Below, piece after piece: positions 1-11,800 of a stretch of 64,000 nucleotides of DNA (its first letter is position 1; every line of letters begins with the position of its first letter). The notes beneath the pieces are model-generated. The model was not told the origin of the DNA. It worked only from the letters and a program-made list of their open reading frames with translations, and made no database searches. The stretch spans positions 748,934-812,933 of the forward strand of contig BCIA01000001.1 in assembly GCA_001599815.1 (NCBI GenBank). The letters run 5' to 3'. The position numbers and the translations under genes were made by a program. This DNA comes from Furcasterigmium furcatum. Taxonomy: Eukaryota > Ascomycota > Sordariomycetes > Glomerellales > Plectosphaerellaceae.

Positions 1-1931
1 TCGAAATATTGATGTCCCACCACCTCTTGTCGAGACATACATGGTATGCTCGATCGCCCACGCCTTGCGGTTCTTTATGCAGCTCGGTTCCTTCGACCCT
101 CGTCGGCTGCAAGGAGCGTAGTCTGACAGCCTGATAGGGTAGCGCGAGGGGTGCGTCTCCCTCCACCTTACGAGACTGGAGCTCGGCTTGATAGACGAGG
201 TGACAGTAGTGAGGTGCGGAACATGTGGTAGTTCCAAGTCGGCCTGCGAATATCAGGTCAGAAAGTCCGTTCATGATCATTGGGAGCCCCGGAACGACTC
301 ACGTGGCGGTTCATGTGATCGTGCCTCCATCTCTGAAAACCGGCACCAGCATCATCGGAGTGTGGGCAGTCAATTTCGATGAGCTCGTAAAGCACCCCCC
401 CAGCAACTCCGAGGCCTTGGTCGCCCAGATGATCACGGAGGATGAGGAACACCTGTTAAGAGGAGTGCGTCGTCAGATAAGCCAAGGGAGTTGGTCGTGG
501 ATAAACACATACTACTTGTATGCCATCCCTGTACTGGTAGTTCCGTGGCACATGAGCGCAATATCGCACCAGAATATTTCGGCATCCTATGAGGGTTAGC
601 CGAGAGTGGCTGCGTGCATGCTTGGAGCCACCGACTCTCTTCCACTACCAAATCGTACAAAGTGTCGCGCGGCGGGGCCGGACTGACGCCGGAGCGGGCT
701 GCCGGGTTCTGCGGATGGACCCTTGCCCTCCCGGCCAAGCTGGGCCAACCATTTGAGGGTCTCTGGGTATCGAACGAGTTCGACTGAGGAAATTCGACCA
801 TGTCTAGCGATGAACGTAAGGGTCATGCCGGTTACGTCTGGTCTGCCGGTTGAGCACTGCGGGGAAGCGATAAGCCGATATACGAGCCAACCACTTGGTG
901 AATATGTGTCGGTCTCTGCGTGCTGAGGGCGTGGCATCGTGGTCTGCCCAAGACACGTGTGCGATGAGAAGGTAGTCAGCGGGCGTCGCGATGGGAACCG
1001 GACTTCGATGGAAGGCAGGTACCTAGGTTAGTAGCTAGGGACTGGGAGACTGCGAGGAAGCCGCCAGGCAAACGCAGATTTCCATGCCATAGTACCTACC
1101 TAGGTACCTACCTACCTATAGCATTGCGGGTTGGATCTGCCGAGTCTGGGAAGCAGCAACCAAGTAGCCCCTGTCTTTCACCCGTCAGTAGGTAGGTACG
1201 TACCTACCTTACCTGGGGTACTATACCTAGGTACCTTACCTAGGGAGGTAGCCGAAGCCCATTCCGCGAACATGAAGCCATCACCGGCTGCTAGCTACGG
1301 GAGGCCCATGGGTTTTCGCATCGGCATAGACCTTTGGCAAATACAGACAAGGAGAGGCTCGCCTCAGGTGCTCTGCGGTTCGGAGCGGAACGCCGAGGCC
1401 AGGGCATATCCACAGTCTCGGGGTGCGCTAAACCGCAAACGAGAATAGGCCGCAGCCACACCCAATTGACAGAGGACTGGGCGAGCGAGGGCCCCGGATC
1501 GGCCCCAGTCTTCATTCCCGACTCGATCTCCCGGCGTGGAGTCCCGACTTCCGCACTTCTCGCTACTCCTCACTCGTCATTGCCGTCTCCAAATGCCTTG
1601 CATCCCGTCCCCTCACGTAGCTCTCTGGCAAGGGCCAGCCAGCCCCCGTTGCCCGTCTCCATTGGGTGCGACGGCCGGCTGACAAGTACCGACCTGACTA
1701 CCCGATCGCCTGTTCCAGCGGCAACACTGTCCTTCAGGCTGACTTATTTCTCGGCTCAACCTCCAAGAGGCCCCTCCACAGCCCACCGAATATATGAAGC
1801 CTTGTGCCGCAATTGTGGTGCCCGTCTCGTCGTGATATCGCCATTACCTATTCACACTCGCTGATTCGTGCCATCTGAACCGTCCGAGATCACCTTGACC
1901 TTGACTGGCGATCACGATCCCCCGTCTGCCC
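1..1931. other. Intergenic region upstream of the monooxygenase gene
   Basis: No reading frame here has protein-like composition or a recognisable motif. The stretch holds a cluster of TACCTAGGTA-type palindromes at about 1016-1250 and a pyrimidine-rich segment at about 1500-1900, which is likely the promoter and leader of the flavoprotein gene starting at 1932. The left edge is cut by the window, so a gene ending just outside cannot be excluded. Confidence 0.5.
1016..1250. repeat. Cluster of TACCTAGGTA / GGTAGGTA palindromic repeats
   Basis: Overlapping copies of CCTAGGTA, TACCTACC and GGTAGGTA occur at about 1017-1042, 1091-1120 and 1187-1250. One 20-nt stretch at 1190-1209 is a perfect inverted repeat centred on GTAC. 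Single related copies lie elsewhere between genes in the window, for example near 9048-9062, 27731-27738, 60345-60357 and 60380-60388, so this is a dispersed intergenic motif, not a local accident. Function is unknown. Confidence 0.75.
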
Positions 1932-4069
1932 ATGGACTTCTTGAAGTGGCTGAATCCACGCCATCTGTTCCCCAAGTCTGATAATTCCGAAATGTCCGCA
2001 CCAGAGACTTATGACATCGGTATGCGGAAACTCACACCCGGCCCCCCTGCGAAGCCAGCTCGCTGACCTACTGACTCTCCGCAGTCATTGTCGGCGCCGG
2101 TCCCGTGGGGCTCATGCTGTCGACATGCCTGGCGAGATGGGGCTACAAGATCAAGCACATCGACAATAGGTCGGAGCCTACTCCCACCGGCCGCGCTGAC
2201 GGCATTCAGCCCCGTTCCTTGGATCTCCTCCGGAACATGGGCCTGAAGGCCCCCATCATGGCCCACAAACCTGCCCGTGTTTTCGAGGTTGCTTTCTGGG
2301 ACCCCACCAGCGATGGAAATGGCATCGGCAGGACAGGAACCTGGGCTAGTTGCCCGAGTTTCATCGATGCTAGGTACCCCTTTACGACACTCCTTCACCA
2401 GGGTCACATCGAACGGGTGTTTCTCGCCGACCTCGACAAGAACGGTGTCCAGGTCCAGAGACCCTGGGGTATCAAGGGCTTCACCTCAGACGAGGCGAGC
2501 AACAGCGAATACCCCGTCGAGGTCCAGCTGGAGCACGTGGACGGCTATGCCAAGGAGACGATCCGCGCAAAGTACTTATTCGGTGGCGAAGGTGCACGTT
2601 CCTTCATCCGAAACCAGCTTGACATCCCCGTCAGGCACAAGGACCCCATTGAGCATGTGTGGGGAGTCATGGACGGTGTTGTTGAGACTGACTTCCCAGA
2701 TATCAAGGTTTGTTCCTCTCAGAGTATACAACCGGACTTGGCTGAGACGTCTTCAGATGAAATGCACAATCCACAGCGAACACGGGTCCATCATGGTCAT
2801 CCCTAGGGAAGACAACATGGTCCGCTTGTACATCCAGATCGCCTCCTCTACCGAGTCCGACTGGAATCCGCGCAAGACGGCAACTGAGGAGGAGGTCAAG
2901 GCCTCAGCCAAGCGTATCCTTCACCCTTACTCCATCGAGTGGGAGAGAGTCGAGTGGTACTCGGTGTATCCTATCGGGCAAGGCATCGCGGATAGGTACA
3001 CCCTTGACCACCGAGTATTCCTCGGCGGCGATGCTTGCCACACCCATAGTGTATGCTTCCAATCCCAGGTCTCTGATTTTGAAGCTCGAATATACTGACA
3101 CTCTCCCCTCAGCCCAAAGCCGGTCAAGGCATGAACACTGCCTTCCTGGACGCACAGAACCTGGCGTGGAAAATTCACCTGGTTGAATCCGGGTTTGCTC
3201 AGAGGGGCATTCTCAAGACCTATGAGAGCGAACGCCGCGAGGTTGCGGAGACCCTGTTGGACTTCGACAACCGATATGCGAAGCTCTTCTCCCAGAGGCC
3301 TGCAGCGGCGACTGAAGTGCAGGCAGCAGCCAAGAACGACCGGCATGACGCTGGAGACAACGACTTCATCAAGGCATTCAAGGAGGCGTGCGAGTTTACC
3401 AGCGGGTATGGCGTCGCTTACAAGGCGAACATCCTAAACTGGTCCGCCGAGCACCCTCTCCAGTCAACCTTGGTCAACCCGACGGGCAACAAACTGCAGC
3501 CTGGCCGCCTCATGATCAACGCCGACGTCACTAGGGTTGCCGATGCCAACGTTGTCCATCTGGAACAGGAGATCCCCCTGAACGGGTCTTTTCGTCTCTT
3601 CTTGTTCGCAGGCAACCCAGATGTGACACGGAACACCCTCAAGGACTTCGCAAATCAGCTGCAGAGCGAACAGTCATTCTACACAGCGTACCAGCGACCT
3701 GACATTGCCAGCGTGACGCACCACGAGAAGCACAACCCGCACAGCCTGTTCTTTACTTTCTGTACCATATTCGCAGCCACAAGGAGCAGCATCGAGGTCA
3801 GCCGAGATCTGCCCCCCATTCTCGCCCGATACCGCGACCATGTTTACGCCGACGACCGCTGGGACCGGAGAGTTCCTGACGCCAAGGCGGCAGCTCATGC
3901 GAAGATGGGACTCGACGAGGAGAGGGGAGGCATCGTGGTGGTGCGGCCCGATGGATACATCGGTCTCGTGGTGAGTTTGACGGAGGGTAACGGGACGGTT
4001 GATGCGCTCAACGAGTACTTTGCATCTTTCTGTACGAAGAAGCTTGGCAGGCGGGCGGCACAATTGTAA
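1932..4069 (+). CDS. FAD-dependent aromatic monooxygenase, phenol 2-monooxygenase family
   Basis: Predicted NADPH- and FAD-dependent hydroxylase acting on a phenolic or related aromatic ring. Four exons join in frame: 1932-2019, 2085-2707, 2757-3050 and 3113-4069, giving 653 aa, the usual length of fungal phenol 2-monooxygenases. Residues about 28-37 carry the Rossmann dinucleotide motif GAGPVG. Residues about 325-333 carry GGDACHTH, the second FAD motif (GD) of the PHBH/phenol-hydroxylase class, followed by the expected GQGMN-type helix split by intron 3. The C-terminal 230 residues fit the thioredoxin-like dimerisation domain of phenol hydroxylases. The start at 1932 is chosen because it is in frame with exon 1 and gives a short leader typical of the family. 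There is no targeting signal, so it is probably cytosolic. The neighbours are not catabolic genes, so the substrate cannot be inferred from context. Confidence 0.88.
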
Positions 4070-4931
4070 ACTAGGTAGCATCAAGTAGACTGTAATTGCC
4101 ACGAGTATATCTGGAAGATATGGGCTGGAAGGGCAGTGGTATGTCGCTGAGCTCTTGCCTACGGTTTACCTGTGTTTTGTTGGCCGAGGTGTTTCGCGCT
4201 CCACCCAAGTCCGTACACACGTCAAAAAGCTCGCCCCCGCGGAGCGCTTTATGCCCATTTTGGGCTGTGTCAGGGGGCGGTCTCAAGAGCAAATACATAT
4301 ATCACGTGAGAATCACGTGGAAATAACTCAAGACAGCCAAATCCGGAAAAAAACTTACTCCGCAGGGGACGTGGCGTGCGTTGTGGCTTGTGCGTTAGAG
4401 GTGGGGCTGCTGCATGCGACTCCAGATGGCAGGAGCTAAAACTCCCCGTTTACAACTCCAAATCAGGACATCGCGACTTCCAACTACCTAAGTACCAAGG
4501 TGCTGCGCTCCTTCCCCGCGCACCTCAGGCTGCAATGCCACTTCCACTCTTTCCCACACTTTGAGTAAACATCTACTTGCGACTGCCTTTACTTATTAGA
4601 ACCACGCTTCACTTGCCTCCCCACGAGGCAGCTGCGCCCTTCCTCGCGAGCTCGCACCTGCACTTGCTGCTCGCAAACCACCAAACTGTAAAGTCCACCT
4701 TCCCTTCAGGTTCTCAAGCTCTGGGCAAGAATACTTTCCACTGCTTCCACCTATTCTTCTTTACCATTCGCCTTTCAACTCTTTCGAGACCATAGCAACC
4801 CAACATTGATCCTTTGTCCTCTCTCCTTTGACCGCACCCATCTCCCTTCTTCTTTCCATCCCTGCGCAGCATCCGCACTGTTGCTTCAGACGCGTCTCTA
4901 GCCTTGTTCTTCTTCGGACTAACGTTGCGCC
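4070..4931. promoter_or_regulatory. Intergenic/promoter region before ULP1 with paired E-boxes
   Basis: Two CACGTG hexamers at 4303-4308 and 4314-4319 are separated by 11 nt start to start, about one helical turn. From about 4490 to 4931 the strand is rich in C and T, as expected for a fungal leader. No supported gene. bHLH factors (Cbf1-like or SREBP-like) bind such E-boxes; assignment to a particular factor is inference. Confidence 0.5.
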
Positions 4932-7900
4932 ATGGAGGTCATACAGAAGAAGCTCCCGCCCTTCAGCCGCAAGGCCGCCCGCCTCGACGTCAAACGCTTT
5001 CCCGCCTGGCTCCCCGTGTCCCTCATTCCCCGCGACGCACTCGTCAACCCTCCGGTCGAGGGCTCAATCGCGGACACAGCTTTCAAGCTTTATCAGCAGA
5101 CCGAGGCTGTCCACGGACCCGGCCAAATCCCTTCCCTCTCCGACGCATTCGCGATCGCCGACGCGCCGGCCAAGAAGAGCCGAACCCCGCTTATCGAGAA
5201 CCTCACTCGGGCAGAGAGGCTTCAGCGCAGGAAGTCTCTTCGCTACAGGAAGCTCATCAGGAATCTCCGCGAGTGCTACGAGGAACCACAGAAGCTCAGG
5301 GGTGGCTCTCTGGCGGCACACGCTGCTCGCAAGAGGAACAAGCACCTGGTTGAGCAGGGCATCGAGAGTCCCCGCCGCAAGAAACTCTACGTCCCTCTCC
5401 TTGGCGTCCGCGACCGCTCCTCCCATTGGTTTCGCATTCAGCACAACTTCACGAAGCTGTACGACCCTACTCAGGCCATCTTTCCCTACAAGTGGCACAC
5501 CCATCCCCTCAACCCCGAGGTTTTGATCAACCCCGGCCTCTGCAGCCAAGACCCTCTCAAAGGAGCTTGCCTTCCCAAGGTGGACGCCTGGGTCATCAAA
5601 ACCCGCTACGGCGGCGACGAAGTTGTCAAGTGGAGGAGATTCGAGCTTTTGGACAAGAAGGGGTTCCATCGCCACAAAGCATACAACGATTGGCGACGTG
5701 GCTATCTCTACGCAACAGGTCGCGCTGATCCTATCACACGCAACTGCCCGTCCCTCACAATTGGCTCTTACGAGAAGATCAATCTGTTCAACAAAGAGCC
5801 GTCTCAAGGTCCCAAGCACTCAGTCGTCTACGCTGACAAGAATCAAACTGGCTTTGCTCTTGGCGACTCGATTGTTGCCGAGCGCCGCAACGCCGCCCGT
5901 CTCGAGTCCCGCAAGCGGAAGGCCGATGATTCCGAGCCCGACCTGACGGATCATCAATCTCAGAACTCTCGCACGCAAACCTCTCGCCAGAATGCGAATG
6001 CTAACCGGGTCACTCGCTTAAAGGTCGGTCTCCATTGCCTTCGTCTTAGCCTCATGTGGTTTGTTGACAAGCAAACAGTTCGTCCGTCCCATGCTCCGTA
6101 CTGCCGCCAAAGGCTGCTTCATGGTCATGAAGGGAATCGTAAGCGCTGTCTGGTCCGCCGGACTATCTAGACGTAAGTTGGCTGCCCCCCTTTTGTGAAC
6201 TTCAACACTGACGATCATCAGTCTTTCGCTCAGAGGCCCATCGAGTAGAGGAGTGCCGCACCTTGAACCCCCAGACGGGCAATGTCTCTTCCAAAAGGCG
6301 CAAGCTTGGCCACCGGCAGCGGCGGTGGATCACCGAGGCAGAGCGGAAGCCCCTGTACATGAAGAGGCACCGGCTCATTGGAGCCCTCAACCATGCCCAT
6401 ACCTGCATCCGTGATGCGATGATTCCCCAGCCTGAAGGCCAGGTCACTTTCACTTCTGGCCAGCTGAAGCACATCGACCTTACCCTGTACGCTTCCCTTC
6501 TCGACAGACTCGAGACGGCCTACGAAACGCTGGACATCTTCTACTCTGCCAACCTGCTGTCACACTTGACCAAGCTATACAAGGTTCCTGAGCCAAACAT
6601 GCTCTACCTCCCGAATTCTGATGAGCAAACCAGGATTGAATCGACATCAACCCTCCTTGAAGAACTTCCTCCGGACTTGTGGGAAATTCTCTATTCGTTT
6701 GACGTCTCACGTGAAGACGTCGAAGCCGTTTGCAAAGACTTGCAAGCGATCATTACTCACCAGCCAATCCCCTCGCTTTCCGTCGGCTTCTCCAGCGAGC
6801 CCGTTCATCACACATCACTGTCTACCAAGGCGTCATCGCACGGCACAGATGACGATATCCATGACAATGAGGACAATGCCCAAGATCGTTCTCCTGTCTC
6901 CGTTGACTCCATGCCAGGCGCTTTCCCCCAAGAGGTTGCAGTGGATGGCCCGAAGACCGTGAGCCATGAGCTTGTCATCCAGGACGCCAAGCCTCCGGCT
7001 TACAGAACGACGTTTGCGAGAGACGATTCTCCTCTCCCCCTTGGCCACAAGACGATACCCATTGAGATCGTCCGACAGCACCTTATCCCTCCTGAGTTTG
7101 TCACCAGCTTCGGCCAGCATGGCAGAAACACCAAAGCCCGGCACCGCGATGCACCCCACCCTCGCGGTATCATGCTCTCTCCTCTTCAGAGACCGTCTCC
7201 GACTAAGGTAACGAGCCCAAGGCGCCAACGGAAGATCGATTACCGAAACCGGAAGAACGTCAAGTGGGATCCCAATCTGAGCGCTCGAGAGCACAAGCCG
7301 GATGACCCATATTACTGGCGATATAAGCCCAACAACTCTCCCTTCAACACAGAGGATCGCCTATATGTCGAATTCGACATGGCTGAAGACGAGGACAAGG
7401 AATTCGACTCCGAATTCTTAACCATCAAAAACCAAACGGCACTGTCTCAGTCCTTGGCAAAGTCGCATGTCCCGTCCCCACCAGAGCCTGCAGATCACGA
7501 CAGGACATCGCCGCCGCGCCGTGTGCTAAAAAAGCCTTCCATATCATCATCCCCGCGCTCATCCCTCCTCTCGAAGAAGACATTCTCCATCCGCGGCGGC
7601 GCCGATGTCTCCCGCACGGACCAGGAACTGCCCGACAAAGATGGCATCTCTCGCTCAACCATGATCACCAAGAAGGTCACCAGCGACGAAGGCCAGGGAA
7701 AAGGTCAAGACGCAGCCCAGGGTCCAGCTGTTGTCGTCTCAGCTCCCATCCTTTCGGAGTGCGAACAGTCCGCCCTCAACAAAGCCCGAGTGTCCATCCT
7801 CTCGAAGCTCAAGCCGGCTGGCCTGCCCTTCCACCACGAGCATGATATCACACCTCGTACCGGAGACTCCAGGCCCGCGACAGGCGAGGAACCGGTTGCG

Positions 7901-8851
7901 GCTGGTACCAAAGAAGCCGTTGCTTCTCTCGATTCACAGGTCAAAGAACTTGCTATCAGCGACGAGAAGGAAGGGGACCTAGGCGATCACGGTGCTCAGC
8001 AACAGCTTCAGGCGGATGAGTTTGACCACATCGAACGGAAAGAACGCGAGAAGCGGGAAAAGGAGGAGGCACGCCTGGCAGAAGAGGAACGCCTTCGCCT
8101 GACCGGCAACCTTCGTACCCCTACCGCCTCGATGATCTCCGCTCTGTCCGAGGATTGGAGGCAACGGATACAGGCAACCGTCAGCGGCGCCGACGAGAAC
8201 AAAGAGTTTGTCCAGACCAAGTCAGGCAACCCCCTCAGGAAGCGGGATTTTGCGAAGCTCGTCCCCCCAACGGCCTGGCTAAACGATGAGGTCATCAACG
8301 GTGCCCTTGAATGGCTCGACGATTCTGTCAACGCTGGTACCCCATCACAAGGGCGCAAGTGCCTATCCATCAACTCGTTCGTTTGGAATAGAATCAAGGG
8401 CGGACTGAGCACCGAGCGTGTCATGAAGCGGGCGGGCGTCCCCAACGCAGACAGCTTCCTCAAACTTGAGACCGTTCTGATACCCATCTGCGCGGGTAAC
8501 CACTGGACCCTGGCGGTCATCCGCCCGCGACAGCGGACGATCGCGCACATGGACTCGCTTGATGCAGCGGGCTCACCGTTCGTGGTCCAAGCGGCCAGCA
8601 GATGGGTGAAAACCATCTGTGGAGACAAGTATGCCGAGGAGGAATGGAGCGTGGTGAGGCACGACGCGCCGGAGCAGTGCAACGGTTGGGACTGCGGCGT
8701 CCATGTCATCACCAACGGCATATGCGTCGCCCTGGGCCTCAGCCCTGCCGACACCTACAAGTCGGTCCAGTTGCCCCTGCAGCGCCGGCGCATTGCCGGT
8801 ATGCTGCTTAACAGGGGCTTCAGGGCCGACTTCGATCTCTCCAAGCTCTGA
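4932..8851 (+). CDS. ULP1: Ulp1-type SUMO protease (C48 family)
   Basis: Cysteine protease that matures SUMO and removes it from targets, usually at the nuclear envelope. Three exons join in frame: 4932-6023, 6079-6172 and 6222-8851, giving 1,271 aa. The C48 catalytic domain is the last 220 residues: His in NHWTLAV (about residue 1156), Asp in HMDSL (about 1173) and the Q..GWDCGVH segment with catalytic Cys about 1220. The order H-D-Q-C is complete, so the enzyme should be active. The 1,000-residue N-terminal part is basic and mostly low-complexity, with an E/K/R-rich coiled-coil-like stretch at about 930-970, probably for localisation. Intron 1 uses a weak donor (GTCGGT); intron 2 has a consensus GTAAGT. 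The second in-frame half starts only from a TTG, so it is not a separate gene. Yeast Ulp1 is shorter (621 aa); long N-terminal extensions are common in filamentous fungi. Confidence 0.88.
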
Positions 8852-11800
8852 GGGGGGGTTGGGACCGGGGTTGCGCAAAGAAGAAGAAAAAAAGAAAAAA
8901 AAAGGAGGGCAGGTGGCCGGAGGGCCATTCATGTTTGTCTGTAGTTTTGTTTTTATATTGTTTGGGTTTGCTTGGGTTTGCTTGGGTTTGTGGACATGAC
9001 TGTATGACTGGCGTTGGAGGTATGGTGTCTTGGAGTTGCCCGTACTACGTACCTAGGTACTTATATCTGGGGGCGCCGTCCCCATGGTTGACGCTCACGC
9101 AATGATACCCGGCCAAAGATGGCCTTTGCCCTAATTTTCTGGCCCTTTTTGTGCTGCCTGTAGTTTTCATATTACATTGAAATGTCAGGCGAGTCGAAGA
9201 GATACACCTGTCCACATATCATCTTAGTTGGGGTGTATGCTGCTGACCTGATACGCACGTACATGTATGGCTGGTGTCTGGACGGGATGGCTCTGTTTTT
9301 ACGTGGAAGGCCTGTTGAAGTGTCCTGCAAAGAGGCCAGTTCCGAGTGCCCTGACAACAAGGAACATAATATGCACTGCTCAGTCCTTCTGGCTACTGTG
9401 GCATTTCTGTGCCGATGCCAGGACCCTTCCAGCAGTGGCCTCGAAGACAATAGTCTCCCAAGAGCACAACAAACCGATATCAAGCCAAAAGTGTACTCCA
9501 ACAAGTGGGTTCGTAAGGCCGTGGCCGAGCTTTCGGCCGTTCCTACAGTAGCTTCCCGAAATAGAGCGGTATGGAAGAATTTTTCTGTCCCCTTACCGAG
9601 TCTTGCTGGGCATCGTCATGACACGTTCTCCGGCGGCCAGAGACGGCTGGAGACGGACACGGGTAGCGGGAGCGGGCGGCGACCGGCAGGTAGCGGGGGG
9701 AGCGCGTCTCCTGACGCACGGAGACGGAGCACGGAGGCAAGGGAAGGAATTGGTCGGCCGGGAGGAGGATTACCTACAGGGCATGAGGCATGGTGACAGA
9801 CGGATGGCAGATGTACATACAAAGACGAAGGAAATGCTGAATGCTGGCACATGTGGGTGGACGGCCGGGAAATGACGGAGACGTTCTAGAATCCATCGCG
9901 AGACCTATGACCTCGTTCCACTCGGGAGGGACAAGGGGCCCGGTATGACACGATGACACGATGACACAGCATGACATGACGCGCCCAGTTGATGTGCTGA
10001 AACCACTCTTGCAAGCTGGGGGCCAGGGACGTTAAGCGGGTGATGCAGGAACTGCTAGCAACAACTACGAAAGTAGTTCACGACAACAGCAAAGCTTGGC
10101 GGGGAGCACGGGGGCCAAGATGACTCGCGAGGCATGAGAAAACAGCCGTTGCTCGGCGGGTGATGCGCCGGACACAAGAAGGCCGGAAAGATAGGGCCCA
10201 ACGGCGTGGGAGCGCGGCGAGACGGGGTCCGGATGGGACGGCGAGTCGTTGATTGTGTTCTATCAGAGTCCCGCCGGACGTGTGCCGTGACATGGAAAAG
10301 GGGCCTCTCATGCTGCGTACCTAGTGACGAGCAATTTCCACCATTGCCAACTCGAATCAAGGATTGGCCAATTCGACCTTCCTTCTGACAGCGTGTCTCG
10401 GCAGGAACGAAGAGTGGCTCTTGTTACGAGAGACATTACCGCCTTGGAAGTGTGGATGGGAGCGTGGCTGCTTGGTTCCGTGGAAGGGGCCAGATGGCCC
10501 AAGGGCCCATCGGAGCCAAGCCAAACAAGCAACCAAGGACGGATAATTTCTCGAGCCATGGCGCTATTCCGAGAAAGGAAAGCTTCTAGAAAAGTTCGCC
10601 ACATGTGGGTCTGATGGAGACGCCGGGGCAGGCGATGCGCCAGTCCCCGCCGCTGACGGCGCGTTTCTGCTGTCCCAACAGTCGTCGGAATTCAGCTGCG
10701 AAGCCCTCGGGAGGATCAGGAGGATGGCATGTCATTTCCAGGGAACGGGCAATGTTCCCGCATTGCCTCGCACGTTTCTTCTCGAAGGATGATGGAAACA
10801 TGGATCCCGGCCAAGGAGAAAAGGCCCCCCCGTTCCTTGGAGGGCGCAGGGGATGCACAGGATCGACATTTCCCTTCTTGGCCCTGTGTCTTGTCGACGC
10901 CACTCCCAGATCTGCCCAGGCCAGGCCAGGGCAGGCAGGGCGCGGGCTGGCGAAAAGCCAGCAACCACAGGGTCCAAGAACAAGGAAGGTGGCACCAGCT
11001 TCTGCAGCTTCAGAAATGAGGAAGCTTGTGAATTCGCCCGCCGACGTCGGCAAGTGGTCGTCGAGGTGGCGAATCTCTCTCCCGCTCCGCCGCCGACGTG
11101 CCAATGCTCATCGGCCTGCCTTGAAGCCTCTCTCTCTCTCAGTGTGGTGGTGAAGTCTGCCAAGGCGCCAGACGTCTTTATTTCCCTCGTTTCCAATCCC
11201 AACCCGCGGACAACTAGGTACTCGGCCGCCGACATGATTAGAGCCTTGTGGCACGCGGTCCGTCCTGCACCACGAAGCTTGGCTTGGCTAGATCCAGCCC
11301 GTCCCTTTGCGCGCGGTGCGCTCTCCCCGACCGTGGCCGTGCGCGCGCGTGATGTGGTGATGCATATCGGTATCAGCCGCATTTCGTGCCTCGGTCTACG
11401 CTGTACAGCAGAAGGGCACCTCAGGGTGCAGAACCCGATTGCACGCTGGCTCAGGGGATGACTACTGTAACGGAGTGTCGATCTTTCTCGTTTCACCCGT
11501 CTTGTGATCATGGTTCGGCGCTGCGCGTTTGGGCATCTCAGTTCTGGTGAGAAATCCTTCCTCAAGCCCAGCCAAATCCCTTCTAATATGGATCAGATGA
11601 AGCGTCGTCCAATCGATCTTCTTCGTGGGCAGCCAGGAGTCTTGACGCCATCGTCAGAATGTCCCACTGGAGTTTCAGGGCCCTCCGAGATCATCTCCCG
11701 ACGTGGCTGCACATATGTACTTGATGTACAAGTCGTCGCGGCGATTCCCGTCCCTCACAACCCTCACCCACCCAAGCAGCATGGGGCGGCGCGCCAATCT

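Noticed and set aside
1932..4069. Secondary-metabolite or aromatic-catabolism cluster around the flavoprotein
   Set aside because: Neighbours visible on the right are a SUMO protease and housekeeping genes; no PKS, NRPS, P450 or ring-cleavage gene is within the window, although the left side is not visible.
5064..5819. 251-codon minus-strand frame opposite exon 1 of ULP1
   Set aside because: Complement of a coding exon; no start context, motif or splicing signals of its own.
6263..8851. Second half of ULP1 as an independent gene
   Set aside because: It would begin at a TTG, not ATG, and exons 1-2 splice onto it in frame with standard acceptor sites.
9182..9796. 204-codon plus-strand frame after ULP1
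   Set aside because: The composition changes abruptly to Gly/Arg/Ser-rich repeats, there is no conserved motif, and codon use is unlike the neighbouring genes.
10732..11565. 277-codon minus-strand frame in the gene-free region
   Set aside because: Arg/Ser/Thr/Pro-rich without any motif, overlapped by plus-strand frames of similar length and quality, so it looks like GC-driven chance.
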